Source of the DNA: Candidatus Enterococcus murrayae
Lineage (GTDB): Bacteria; Bacillota; Bacilli; Lactobacillales; Enterococcaceae
Assembly: GCF_017315985.1 (NCBI RefSeq)
Contig: NZ_JAFLVR010000027.1
Span: 49,784 to 113,783 of the forward strand
Length of the DNA: 64,000 nt
Reading direction: 5' to 3'
Position 1 is the stretch's first letter; every line of letters begins with the position of its first letter. The notes under the pieces were generated by a model, which saw only the letters and a list, made by a program, of their open reading frames with translations, did no database searches and was not told where the DNA came from. Below are positions 1-13,096 of the stretch, piece by piece. Both the position numbers and the translations under genes were made by a program.

Positions 1-2
1 TT

Positions 3-101
3 CTTCAGCATATTTGCGAATGGTCGGGGGCCTATCATAAGGTTGATAATGAAAAAGCTTTGATGCAATGTCAAAAATGTGATTACCATCAGGTTATTTA
101 G
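3..101 (+). CDS. C-terminal end of a truncated gene, function unknown
   Basis: An open frame enters from the left edge and stops with TAG at 99-101, leaving 32 residues. The tail contains HICEW and then CQKCDYH, so three cysteines and nearby histidines resemble the end of a small zinc-ribbon fold. That fold assignment is only a guess because most of the protein lies outside the window. A strong terminator hairpin follows 25 bases later, which supports this being a real gene end. Confidence 0.45.
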   Translation, partial: LQHICEWSGAYHKVDNEKALMQCQKCDYHQVI

Positions 102-125
102 CTCTAAAATAATGAGCAGATAAAA

Positions 126-174
126 ACGCTCGTCCGTTTTTCTGAATTCAGAAAAGCAGACGAGCGTTTTTTAT
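126..174. terminator. Bidirectional rho-independent terminator
   Basis: An AAACGCTCGTC arm pairs with GACGAGCGTTT across a loop of about 24 bases, with A-rich sequence on the left and a T run on the right. It sits between two convergent gene ends (the truncated gene on + and the small gene at 187-477 on -), so it can serve both. Confidence 0.85.
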
Positions 175-186
175 TTGCATGATTGT

Positions 187-477
187 TTAAGCTACTGTGT
201 AGATTTTGATTTCTGGATCTTTGAACCATAGTGGTTGCAAGCCAGTTACAACATCTTTAGTAAATAGGTCTGTTTCTAAGTATGCCTGAGCATTTTCAGG
301 ACTGTCAAATCCATGCAAAACTTGTACGTCTTCATCTCTTACAAGTAAATCTTTAGTAAGAGCGCCATTGATTTCTTTCAAAAACGGGTCACGATAGTCG
401 GTGAAGACCTTCGCTGCAGCAGGACGATTTTTTTCTTCAATGTAAAGAGTGATTTCTAAATAAGCTTTTACTGACAT
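187..477 (-). CDS. Small dimeric alpha/beta-barrel-like protein, unknown function
   Basis: 96 residues with no signal peptide or membrane segment. The pattern of a first strand (AYLEITLYIEE), an amphipathic helix, a central strand (VQVLHGFDS), a helix beginning SPENAQAYLETD and a last strand (EIKIYTVA) resembles small ferredoxin-like dimeric barrels such as ABM or EthD-type proteins. This is a fold impression from secondary structure, not a recognised family. The start is supported by AGGAGG seven bases upstream of the ATG at 477. It is a single-gene unit ending at the bidirectional terminator. No catalytic residue is evident. Confidence 0.7.
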   Translation of the reverse strand: MSVKAYLEITLYIEEKNRPAAAKVFTDYRDPFLKEINGALTKDLLVRDEDVQVLHGFDSPENAQAYLETDLFTKDVVTGLQPLWFKDPEIKIYTVA

Positions 478-618
478 GATAGTTCCTCCTAGATAGCATT
501 ATTGTCACCCTCGCGCTAAGGTAAACTCAGATTATCAGAGATACTTTCAGGAGTAAATAATCTAACAAATTGATAAGTCACTAATTTTTTTCATAGTTTT
601 AGTAAATACGAGCAGGAA

Positions 619-1518
619 CTAATCATCTGTCATTCGTTTTCTTTTTTCATCAATGATGTCTGAGGTTGAGGTTCGGTTCGACTCCACCATATCTGCAACC
701 GCTAATTTATAATTCAAATTTTTTTGATAATGCAGCGAGAAAAAGCAGCCATATAGAACATCTAATAAATAGCAAATCGACGCATTCACTGCAAAGTTAG
801 CAATCTTTGAATACAGCTTTTCACGAGTGGATATTCGCAGCTGGATATTGGCGAGTTTGCCAAGCGAGCTTTCTCCGATACTAGTAATAGAGATAATAGG
901 AACATGGTTCAGGTATAAAATCTCAGCGAGCTTGATAACAGAGTTGGTCTCTCCGCTGTAGGAAATCACGATCGCGCAAGAATCTTTGCGTAAATTAGAG
1001 GCCGCAAATAGCTGTTCTCCCTCAGTGGTACAAATCGAGACCTTCTTTTTAATTCGCGACATTTTGAGTTGAAAATCCTGTGCGATCAGAAGGTTGCCGC
1101 TAGTTGCGAAAATATAAATATCCTCCGTCTTTTCCAACAGTTTGACCGCTCGATACAGATTGGTTTGATCAATCAGGTGGTTTGTATCCTGAACCGCCTC
1201 GTTGTTCAGATGCATCAGCTTGCTTGCAATAGATGAAAAATCATCTCTATCAGTAAAGGGAAAGTTTGCATCGACATCCTTGAAATGCTCATTCAAATAG
1301 CTGACCTCATCTAAATATGCGTCGCGAAAGTCATTCCAGCCAGAAAAATTCAATTTTTTAGCGATTCGAATCAGCGTTGAAGGAGCGGTATGATTTTTCG
1401 CTGCAATTTCTTTGATCGTTTGCTTCTTGATTCGAACCTTTTCCTCTAGCATATAATTAATGACGGTCTTCTCAGAATTTGAGAAAGGAAAAGTTTCCAT
1501 TTTTTCGTGTAATAGCAT
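619..1518 (-). CDS. RpiR/MurR-family transcriptional regulator (HTH plus SIS domain)
   Basis: 299 residues, the usual length for the RpiR family. Residues 1-80 form the HTH_6 domain (KQTIKEIAAKNHTAPSTLIRIAKKLNF). Residues about 115-245 form the SIS sugar-phosphate-binding domain, with the ISYSGETNSVIKLAE signature. SD GAGGGG precedes the ATG at 1518. It is divergent from the beta-glucoside PTS operon, so the likely role (inference) is control of that operon in response to a phosphosugar. No antiterminator gene lies nearby, although one is predicted to act on the second glucosidase. Confidence 0.88.
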   Translation of the reverse strand: MLLHEKMETFPFSNSEKTVINYMLEEKVRIKKQTIKEIAAKNHTAPSTLIRIAKKLNFSGWNDFRDAYLDEVSYLNEHFKDVDANFPFTDRDDFSSIASKLMHLNNEAVQDTNHLIDQTNLYRAVKLLEKTEDIYIFATSGNLLIAQDFQLKMSRIKKKVSICTTEGEQLFAASNLRKDSCAIVISYSGETNSVIKLAEILYLNHVPIISITSIGESSLGKLANIQLRISTREKLYSKIANFAVNASICYLLDVLYGCFFSLHYQKNLNYKLAVADMVESNRTSTSDIIDEKRKRMTDD

Positions 1519-1644
1519 AGAATCCCCTCATTTTTTTTAGGTTAATTCTAGTTTAACAAGAGGACTTCACACTGTCCAAGTATATTTTTTTTCATGAGTT
1601 GAAACGAAATTCGCAAAAAATGCAGGGAAACACCTAAAAAAAGG

Positions 1645-1701
1645 AAATCGCGTTACGATTTAAAGGGATTCGATTGTATTCTATCGGTTTCAATCTAAAA
1701 T
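1645..1701 (+). promoter_or_regulatory. Promoter and possible RpiR operator of the bgl PTS operon
   Basis: A -35 TTGTAT at 1674-1679 and a -10 TAAAAT at 1696-1701 are spaced by 16 bases. Just upstream lies the inverted repeat AAATCG-N5-CGATTT (1645-1661), a candidate operator for the divergent RpiR protein. The operator assignment is inference from position and symmetry. Confidence 0.5.
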
Positions 1702-1758
1702 GAAGGTACCAAGAGGAAATGAAAGCACTGAGATTTAAATGAGATTTCCTTTTAGTAA

Positions 1759-5056
<3,298 letters not shown>

Positions 5057-5062
5057 AAAAGG

Positions 5063-5105
5063 AACCTGCGGCTATGAACCATGGAAACTATAGCCGCAGG
5101 TTTTT
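5063..5105 (+). terminator. Rho-independent terminator of the bgl PTS operon
   Basis: The 13-bp perfect stem AACCTGCGGCTAT / ATAGCCGCAGGTT has a loop of about 14 bases and is followed directly by a T run. Confidence 0.93.
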
Positions 5106-5144
5106 GTTTATGAGGTCACACAAATCTTTTTTGAACAGATATAA

Positions 5145-5173
5145 TTGCACGAAAACGCTTTTATTGTTACAAT
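5145..5173 (+). promoter_or_regulatory. Promoter with overlapping cre-like site for the second glucosidase
   Basis: -35 TTGCAC (5145-5150) and -10 TACAAT (5168-5173) have an ideal 17-base spacing. The spacer contains GAAAACGCTTTT, close to the CcpA cre consensus, so catabolite repression is plausible. Transcription would start just before the antiterminator target at 5184. Confidence 0.7.
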
Positions 5174-5183
5174 TATGAACGAA

Positions 5184-5252
5184 GGATAGTGACTGGTAGA
5201 GCAGGCTAAACCTTAATAAGATGTAATGTCTTATTTTGGTTTGGCCTTTTTT
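5184..5252 (+). promoter_or_regulatory. BglG/LicT-type RAT antiterminator overlapping a terminator
   Basis: Bases 5184-5215 match the ribonucleic antiterminator target bound by BglG/LicT proteins: GGAT-GT-ACTG, five variable bases, then GCAGGC-AAACCT. Its 3' half (from AGGC at 5203) is also the left arm of a terminator whose right arm is 5229-5247, followed by six T. The two structures are mutually exclusive, as in the bgl and lic systems. The gene for the cognate antiterminator is not in this window. Confidence 0.88.
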
Positions 5253-5337
5253 GTTAGTCCAATTTTTTACAGATTATTGAAATGTGAGAGTGTAGTGGAA
5301 GTTGAAATCTGCTCATCGAAACATGTCGCTTAGTTGA

Positions 5338-6846
<1,509 letters not shown>

Positions 6847-6884
6847 GTCTAGCAAGTAAAAAAGACAAAGGACCTTTCTGATTT

Positions 6885-6975
6885 AAAGTTTTTTTGAAAA
6901 ATACTTAACAAAATGAAAGCCAAATGCGCATATTACTTTCGATTATGATGGTATATGAGTGTTTGGCTTTTTTAT
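6885..6975 (+). repeat. Dispersed terminator-repeat, copy 1
   Basis: The conserved A/T-rich core (AAAGTTTTTTTGAAAAATAC then TTAACAAAATGAAAGCC) is followed by a hairpin (6919-6967) closing GCCAAA/TTTGGC and a T run. It lies 39 bases after the second glucosidase and in the same orientation, so it likely terminates that transcript. Confidence 0.8.
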
Positions 6976-7095
6976 TATCTTATTTTTGCTTCGACCACCT
7001 AATGATTTGTACAGCGCTATTAGTTAATTTGAAATACAGTTGTTGATAAAATTATTATGTCTACCTAGGGCGGACAACATCACAAGTACAACGAA

Positions 7096-7139
7096 TAAAA
7101 AAAGAGGATCGACTTGGAAAAGCCAATCCTCTTTTTTTC
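7096..7139. terminator. Bidirectional terminator
   Basis: An AAAAAGAGGAT arm and an ATCCTCTTTTT arm flank a 17-base loop, with A-rich and T-rich tails on the two sides. It sits downstream of the small membrane gene at 7175-7462 (- strand). The rest of 6976-7095 shows no gene. Confidence 0.85.
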
Positions 7140-7174
7140 AATCGAATTTTGAAACAAGATAACAACGGCTTCTA

Positions 7175-7462
7175 TCATATCAAGTAAAGCCACGATCCAA
7201 TGGCAATAAAAGAGAGCGAAAGGAGATACACAAAGACACTCGCACATAAAACCAAAATTTTCCCGTTGTCACTAAGCACATCGGCTTTAAAAACCGGTAA
7301 AAACAGGTCATATTTACGGAAAAGAAAGACGCGACCAGCAAGAATCCCAGCAACAATTCCAAATAATAGTAAAAAGAACGAAAGGCTGATGACGGATGTG
7401 AGTTTCAGAAAAATGCAAAAGGATAACATTGCGGCGTAAACATATTTCTCCAAAATAATCAC
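7175..7462 (-). CDS. Small membrane protein, unknown function
   Basis: Up to 95 residues with three hydrophobic segments (about residues 10-32, 32-48 and 70-94) separated by a basic stretch (GRVFLFRKYD), so it is probably an inner-membrane protein. The frame opens with a GTG at 7462 with only a weak AGG upstream. An in-frame ATG about 11 codons later gives MLSFCIF and could be the true start. I do not recognise the family. It lies alone between a terminator and the PrpR-like regulator. Confidence 0.45.
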   Translation of the reverse strand: MIILEKYVYAAMLSFCIFLKLTSVISLSFFLLLFGIVAGILAGRVFLFRKYDLFLPVFKADVLSDNGKILVLCASVFVYLLSLSFIAIGSWLYLI

Positions 7463-7608
7463 CTGATTTCTTTGCTTATTTCGTATCTACTTACATTATA
7501 AGAGATAAAAAGGCAGAGAAAGTATTCGGTTTTTTTAAACATTGTAAAAAACTAGGGAAAAACATTTAAAAGAGCTCTTGTCTGTCATGAGTATCGAAAA
7601 AGGGTCAT

Positions 7609-9393
7609 TTACCCCTCCTTTAAATAGCGCCAAAGTGTCGTTCGACTGATCCCTAGCTGTTCAGCAGTCTTGGTTTGATTTCCATTGTTTTGTTCCAGCA
7701 CACTCAAAATAATTTCTTTTGAGTAATCAAAAAGGGTCGGGTTCTCCACTTTTGTTTGTAGGGAAAAGCTTCCAAGATGACTGTCCGAGAAATTTTGGAG
7801 TAAGCGTTCCTTTTTCAACAGCTGGACGACCTGATGCTCAGAAATATAGTGAGTCGATGCGTTTATCACTAGCTCCTTGATACCGGATTGCAGCTGGTTG
7901 AAGTTTCCCGGCCAGTCAAAGGCCAGAAACTCGTTCAGGGCATTAGGATCGAAGCCGATCACGTCCTTGTTGCATTCAATATTCAGCTTGTTCAGCAGGA
8001 GCGTGGTGATCACGTTCAGCTCATGTTTTCGTTCCTTGATAGGCGGTGCATAGATGCTGGCGCAATTTAATTCGAATAGTAAACGATGATAGATTTTTTC
8101 TTCACTAACGTTGTTTGTATTATAAGTGAACAATAAATTATTCCTTTGCAGAAGCTTTGTATTTTTTACGATAGTAATCAGCTGCTCTGCATCGTGAACA
8201 GTGAGCTGTTCGATATTTTGAAAAAGCAGGGTATTGTTTTCATCAACCAGCGGTCCATTCGTCGGGTTGACAAGAAATTTCCACATCTTTTCGTTCATCA
8301 GCTTTGCATCAATCGAAATCAATTGATTGTTGTGAATTTTTTGATTCAAGAAGGCTTGATAAGCAATACTAGATTTTGCTGTTCCGGTTTCGCCTACGAT
8401 GATGATGGAATTATAAAAATTATTGACCTGCCGTAATTTTCGTTTTGTCTCTTCTTGAATAAATTGAGTAAATAGGAGCTTTGTAGTGAAAATTTCTTCA
8501 ATCTCGGCGCGTTTTTGATAAAAAATCCCAAAGCGGTTATTAATAATCGGGGGTGTTGAAACATTCAGATTACAGCTATAATAAATCGAGTCATCGATAC
8601 TTATTTTTTTTACACTAAGCATATAAACTTTGTTTTCAAAGGTATGATAGTATTGGTTTTCGTCTGTCATATCTTTTTTTGTGCTTAAGGATCTGGCGAG
8701 CGAGCTGGATAAATTTGGAGCGACATTTGAAAAATAAACGTGAAAGCGATCGTCTAGAACAACAAAATCCTGTTTCTGCTGCTTGATGCTTTCTTCTAAT
8801 ACCGATTTCTCATGGATAACGCGTTTTAATTGCTTGGCGATGGTCAAGGCCTCCTGATAAGCGTGCTTGACGCTTTCAAAACCAGAGGTAATCAAGATAG
8901 TATTGATTGCTTTGGTTAATGCCAAGCGATTCGTGATCGCGTCGCAGAGAATCATTTCATAATTTTCCTCAACTAAAACATCCAAGGTTGTACTTGCGTC
9001 AGTGGTTTCGTCTAATGTGATGATCTTTATGTTGTAGCCTAAAATGTCACAGAGTAAATGCGCGGTTTCTGTAATACTGGCATAGCCGACGATGGCAAAA
9101 TTTTCAGTATAATTCTTCGCTAATCGAATGGTTCCCAAAATATCATAGATGGAGATCGACACATCGATGACAGGGATGGAAACCACTTGACGAATCAAGT
9201 CGGCGGTTCCGCCCCGGGAGATAATCGCGTCATAACCATCATGAAAAAGCTCTGCCGCCACTTTTTGACCTTCCTGCAAATCGGCAGTGTAAATATCTGA
9301 TTCCACTTCTGAAAATTGCTTACTAACGATATTCATCGAGTTATTCAGTTCATCGTAGGGAGCAATACCTAAAATTTTGATTTTAATCGACAT
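7609..9393 (-). CDS. PrpR-like regulator: PrpR_N sensor, degenerate AAA+ domain, Fis-type HTH
   Basis: 594 residues. Residues 1-180 resemble the PrpR N-terminal sensor (SRGGTADLIRQ, PVIDVSISIYDIL). A central AAA+-like region has a Walker A variant, GETGTAKSS, near residue 335. The Walker B position reads TLLFQNIEQL without the acidic pair, and I see no GAFTGA loop. The C-terminus is a Fis-type helix-turn-helix (NQTKTAEQLGISRTTLWRYL). Loss of these elements suggests it works without sigma-54 and may not hydrolyse ATP. It is divergent from the acid-sugar operon, its probable target. SD GGAG precedes the ATG at 9393. Confidence 0.85.
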   Translation of the reverse strand: MSIKIKILGIAPYDELNNSMNIVSKQFSEVESDIYTADLQEGQKVAAELFHDGYDAIISRGGTADLIRQVVSIPVIDVSISIYDILGTIRLAKNYTENFAIVGYASITETAHLLCDILGYNIKIITLDETTDASTTLDVLVEENYEMILCDAITNRLALTKAINTILITSGFESVKHAYQEALTIAKQLKRVIHEKSVLEESIKQQKQDFVVLDDRFHVYFSNVAPNLSSSLARSLSTKKDMTDENQYYHTFENKVYMLSVKKISIDDSIYYSCNLNVSTPPIINNRFGIFYQKRAEIEEIFTTKLLFTQFIQEETKRKLRQVNNFYNSIIIVGETGTAKSSIAYQAFLNQKIHNNQLISIDAKLMNEKMWKFLVNPTNGPLVDENNTLLFQNIEQLTVHDAEQLITIVKNTKLLQRNNLLFTYNTNNVSEEKIYHRLLFELNCASIYAPPIKERKHELNVITTLLLNKLNIECNKDVIGFDPNALNEFLAFDWPGNFNQLQSGIKELVINASTHYISEHQVVQLLKKERLLQNFSDSHLGSFSLQTKVENPTLFDYSKEIILSVLEQNNGNQTKTAEQLGISRTTLWRYLKEG

Positions 9394-9409
9394 TGTCGTT
9401 TCTCCTTGT

Positions 9410-9485
9410 GTTTCATATTGAAACTATTATACCAATGTTAATTAAAAATAAGTATCAAAAAAATGAAAACGTTTCAAAAAGAAAC
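9410..9485. promoter_or_regulatory. Paired GTTTC-N5-GAAAC boxes between regulator and acid-sugar operon
   Basis: Two 15-bp palindromes share the same arms: GTTTCATATTGAAAC at 9410-9424 and GTTTCAAAAAGAAAC at 9471-9485, with centres 61 bp apart. The first lies close to the regulator start and the second upstream of the operon. A cre-like TGAAAACGTTTCA (9464-9476) overlaps the second box but is one base short of the usual spacing. Operator function is inferred. Confidence 0.6.
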
Positions 9486-9562
9486 AAATATTTTTAATGG
9501 TGAATATCCAAAGCCGAAAATGCAGGCTAAAATGAAACCATGAAATCAAAGGTGGTGAATGG

Positions 9563-10798
9563 ATGATAAAGCTGCTAGTTATTGCAGATGATTTTACAGG
9601 GGCCCTTGATACCGGCGTTCAATTTTCCAAGCAGGGGATCTCGACGCTCGTCTCAACGGACACAAAAATAAGATTTTCCGATGTTGACGAAGAAGTCGAT
9701 GTTTTGGTGATCGATACGGAAAGCCGCTACTTAGCTTTTGAAGAGGCGTACAAATTAATTCATGCAATAATTGTAAGCGCTAAAAAAGCTGGAATCCCAT
9801 TTATTTATAAAAAGGTCGATTCTGCGTTACGGGGGAATATCAGTGCAGAGATCAAAGCCGTTTTGGATGCGAGTCAGGAAGCTGCAATTCCGTTTTTACC
9901 AGCGTATCCTGAGATGAATCGTGTGCTGATTAATGGTGATCTCTACATAGATCGAATCCCGGTTTCTCAAAGTGTTTTTGCAGAAGATCCATATGAGCCA
10001 GTAATTGAAAGCAATGTGCTGCGCAGGTTAAAAGCAGAGGCAGATATTGATGGCTATTTAATAGAAGAAAACCTGCCTGAACCACTCAACGGTGTCTTAG
10101 TTTTTGATGCTGAAACGAATGAGGATTTGGAAAAGCAAGCCGATATTTTGGAGCAGGCGGAGTTGTTGTCTATCTCGATCGGCTGTGCAGGGTTTGCGAA
10201 AGTATTAGCCGAAAAATTATTTCCCAGAACGGAGCCAAAAACCTTCTCATTAAAAGGACCGCTGGTAGTGATCTGCGGAAGTGTCAATCCTATTACTAGA
10301 AAACAAGTCGATTATGTGGAGCATCGGAATTATCCTAGAATTTCTTTGAAACCGCATCAGCTGCTGCGCCCGGATTATTGGAACGGCTCAGAAGGAAAAA
10401 AGGAAGTCGCTCACTATCTGAGTTTAATGGCCGATCAGGCATTGATCATTTTTGAAACCTTGAGTCAAGAGACCAGCCAAGGAATTGAGCAGCACAGTCA
10501 AGAGCTAGGGTTGGCGATTTCCGATTTTCGTTTTAAGATTGGCCGCTCATTGGGGGAGCTGACTCAAGCGATTTGGTCAGAAAAGTCGGAGAACACCTTT
10601 TTATTTACAGGAGGAGATACATTGTTTCAGTCGATGAGTGTGCTGGGGATCAATCAGATCAAGCCGCTGGCTGAAATCAGTGCTGGAGTCGTTCTTTCAG
10701 CAATTAAATGGAAGGAACAGGAAATCCAAGTCATCACTAAATCCGGTGGCTTTGGGAATGAGGAGCTCTTTGAAGAAATCAGTCAGTTAACAGAATAG
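9563..10798 (+). CDS. Four-carbon acid sugar kinase (DUF1537 / OtnK-DtnK family)
   Basis: 411 residues, full length for the family. The N-terminal signature is DDFTGALDTGVQF, followed by the KKVDSALRGNISAEI motif. The C-terminal nucleotide-binding part has FLFTGGDTLFQSM and KSGGFG. Characterised members phosphorylate threonate or erythronate type acids with ATP. Together with the PdxA2 homologue two genes downstream this matches the known D-threonate route (kinase then oxidative decarboxylation to dihydroxyacetone phosphate). The exact stereoisomer cannot be read from sequence. It is the first gene of a seven-gene operon; SD AAAGGTGG precedes the ATG. Confidence 0.88.
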   Translation: MIKLLVIADDFTGALDTGVQFSKQGISTLVSTDTKIRFSDVDEEVDVLVIDTESRYLAFEEAYKLIHAIIVSAKKAGIPFIYKKVDSALRGNISAEIKAVLDASQEAAIPFLPAYPEMNRVLINGDLYIDRIPVSQSVFAEDPYEPVIESNVLRRLKAEADIDGYLIEENLPEPLNGVLVFDAETNEDLEKQADILEQAELLSISIGCAGFAKVLAEKLFPRTEPKTFSLKGPLVVICGSVNPITRKQVDYVEHRNYPRISLKPHQLLRPDYWNGSEGKKEVAHYLSLMADQALIIFETLSQETSQGIEQHSQELGLAISDFRFKIGRSLGELTQAIWSEKSENTFLFTGGDTLFQSMSVLGINQIKPLAEISAGVVLSAIKWKEQEIQVITKSGGFGNEELFEEISQLTE

Positions 10799-10820
10799 AA
10801 CGGAAAATGGAGGAAGAAAA

Positions 10821-11978
10821 ATGCTTGTAGATTACAGTTTAAAAATGCCGAAGAATATCATTGCGGGGGAACATGCGATTGAGCAGCTATCTGGAATTAT
10901 CGCGACAGGTATCAAAAAAATCGTGATTTTTACAGATAAGGGAATTCTAGGAGCGGGATTAGCAGATTTGCCTAAAGCGCTAATTGAAAAAGCGGGTGTG
11001 GATTATACGATCATTTCAGAGATTCCCGCAGAACCAAGCTATCATGAGGCGCAGGCGATGGTCGACGAGTTCAAAAAGGAACAAGCGGATTTTATCATCG
11101 CTATCGGCGGGGGCAGTGTGATGGATGTGGCTAAGCTTGCATCAATCCTAGCTACGGATGAATACAAGGTCAAGGATTTGTTAGATGTTCCATTGCTTGC
11201 CAAAAAACAAATCACGAGTTTGATGATTCCTACTACGGCTGGAACAGGCGCGGAGGCAACTCCGAATAGTATCGTCGGTGTACCGGAAAAAGAATTAAAA
11301 ATCGGCATCGTCAATCCTGAAATGATTGCTGACTATGTGCTTTTGGACAGTCGGATGATCAAAAATCTGCCAAAACCTATTGCGGCTGCGACTGGCGTCG
11401 ATGCATTATGCCATGCGATCGAGTGTTTTACTTCGGCAAAGGCCAACCCAATCAGTAATACCTTTGCATTAGAAGCATTGGATCTGATCATGAACAATAT
11501 CATCGAAGCGTGTACCAACCCAGCTGCGTTGGAGGCAAAAAGCCGCATGCTTCTAGGTTCCTTCTATGCCGGAGTAGCCATTACCTCTTCTGGAACAACT
11601 GCCGTTCATGCGCTTTCGTATCCGCTAGGAGGAAAATATCATATTGCTCATGGTGTCTCCAATGCGATGCTGCTGACACCAGTGATGAAGTTCAATCAGC
11701 CCGCAATTAAGGATTTATTGGCTGTTGCGTATGATCGTGTGGTCAAGGATGGTGACAAGGAGCTTACGGTTGACCAAAAATCGGCCTATATGCTGAGTCA
11801 ATTAGAAGAAATTGTTCAAGTATTAGAAATTCCGACAAGTTTAAAAGAATTCAACGTACCTGAAGAGGACTTAGATGGGCTAGTGGCAGCTGGTATGGAA
11901 GTTACCCGCTTGCTTGTCAATAATAAACGGGAAGTTACGCCAGAGGATGCAAGAAAAATCTATTTGGAAATTCTGTAG
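10821..11978 (+). CDS. Iron-containing (group III) alcohol dehydrogenase
   Basis: 385 residues. The nucleotide-binding IGGGSVMDVAK and PTTAGTGAEAT motifs and the metal-ligand region (ATGVDALCHAIECF and later AVHALSYPLGGKYHIAHG) are intact. The family covers reductases of lactaldehyde, glycolaldehyde and related substrates, and dehydrogenases of hydroxy acids. In this operon it could reduce the aldehyde released by the DapA-type aldolase, or oxidise the acid substrate; both are inference. It starts 22 bases after the kinase with SD TGGAGGAA. Confidence 0.88.
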   Translation: MLVDYSLKMPKNIIAGEHAIEQLSGIIATGIKKIVIFTDKGILGAGLADLPKALIEKAGVDYTIISEIPAEPSYHEAQAMVDEFKKEQADFIIAIGGGSVMDVAKLASILATDEYKVKDLLDVPLLAKKQITSLMIPTTAGTGAEATPNSIVGVPEKELKIGIVNPEMIADYVLLDSRMIKNLPKPIAAATGVDALCHAIECFTSAKANPISNTFALEALDLIMNNIIEACTNPAALEAKSRMLLGSFYAGVAITSSGTTAVHALSYPLGGKYHIAHGVSNAMLLTPVMKFNQPAIKDLLAVAYDRVVKDGDKELTVDQKSAYMLSQLEEIVQVLEIPTSLKEFNVPEEDLDGLVAAGMEVTRLLVNNKREVTPEDARKIYLEIL

Positions 11979-12036
11979 CAGCGATGCAGAAAATTCGATA
12001 ATTGATCCTTATTTATATAGAAGGAGATTTTAAATT

Positions 12037-13062
12037 ATGAAAAAAATCATCGGTATCACAATGGGCGATCCAGCTGGGATTGGACCAGAAATTTCATTAA
12101 AGGCTTTTCAAAAATCAGAGTTGTATGACAGATGCAGACCGCTTCTTGTGGGGGATAAGAGTGTCGTCGATCATTATCTGGCAAAGCATCCGGATCTGGA
12201 TTTATCAGTAAATCTGATTGAGCACCCAAGTGAGGGGAAATACGTACTAGGGACAATTGATTTAATCGATTTAAGCGTGGTTGATTTGGCAGAGCTGCCC
12301 ATCGGTGAAGTATCGAAGGCAGGCGGAAATGCCGCATTTCAATATGTCAAAAAGGTTATCGAATTAGCCTTAGCAAAGGAAATCGATGCGACAGTGACGA
12401 ACCCTTTAAATAAAGAAGCGTTGAATGCGGCGGGGCATCATTATGCTGGACATACCGAAATTTATGCTGATTTAACAGGAACAGATAAATACACGATGAT
12501 GCTGGCAGACGGAAATTTACGTGTCGTCCATGTTTCCACACACGTTTCTTTACGTGAGGCCTGCGATCGGGCGACCAAAGAGCGAGTGCTGGATGTCATT
12601 CGAATTGCTGACCAGGCATGTAAAAACTTAGGGATAAAGACACCTCGGATTGCGGTGGCAGGCTTAAACCCTCATTGCGGTGAAAACGGACTGTTTGGTC
12701 AAGAGGAAATTAATGAGATCAATCCGGCTGTTGAAGCAGCTAAGGCGGAAGGCATCAATGCTTATGGCTCGCTTCCGGCTGATACGGTCTTTTCTAAAGC
12801 GAATGGCGGGATGTATGACATTGTTGTTGCGATGTATCACGATCAGGGGCATATCCCGTTGAAGCTGCTGGGCTTTGTGTATGATCAAAAAACAGCTAGC
12901 TGGGAGGCGGTCAAAGGAGTCAATATCACTTTGAATCTGCCGATTATCCGCACCTCAGTTGATCACGGAACAGCCTTTGATCAAGCAGGGAAATGGACTG
13001 CAAGTGAGCTTAGTCTTGAGAATGCTATTGATTATGCTATTCGTTTAGCAGAGAACTCATAA
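12037..13062 (+). CDS. pdxA2: PdxA2-type 4-phospho-acid dehydrogenase
   Basis: 341 residues, homologous to 4-hydroxythreonine-4-phosphate dehydrogenase (PdxA). It starts GITMGDPAGIGPEI and carries the metal-site motifs AGHTEIYADLTG and YHDQGHIPLK. No other pyridoxal pathway gene is nearby, and the pairing with a DUF1537 kinase is the hallmark of PdxA2. Members of that group oxidise and decarboxylate 4-phospho-D-threonate to dihydroxyacetone phosphate with NAD. It therefore probably catalyses the second catabolic step here rather than vitamin B6 synthesis. SD AAGGAGA precedes the ATG. Confidence 0.88.
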   Translation: MKKIIGITMGDPAGIGPEISLKAFQKSELYDRCRPLLVGDKSVVDHYLAKHPDLDLSVNLIEHPSEGKYVLGTIDLIDLSVVDLAELPIGEVSKAGGNAAFQYVKKVIELALAKEIDATVTNPLNKEALNAAGHHYAGHTEIYADLTGTDKYTMMLADGNLRVVHVSTHVSLREACDRATKERVLDVIRIADQACKNLGIKTPRIAVAGLNPHCGENGLFGQEEINEINPAVEAAKAEGINAYGSLPADTVFSKANGGMYDIVVAMYHDQGHIPLKLLGFVYDQKTASWEAVKGVNITLNLPIIRTSVDHGTAFDQAGKWTASELSLENAIDYAIRLAENS

Positions 13063-13096
13063 AAATAAACGCAATTGAAAAAAAGGAGGAGTTAAA

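Noticed and set aside
9464..9476. cre site TGAAAACGTTTCA before the acid-sugar operon
   Set aside because: It is symmetric but one base shorter than the accepted cre spacing, and overlaps the better-supported GTTTC-N5-GAAAC box. It is kept only as a possibility in that entry.
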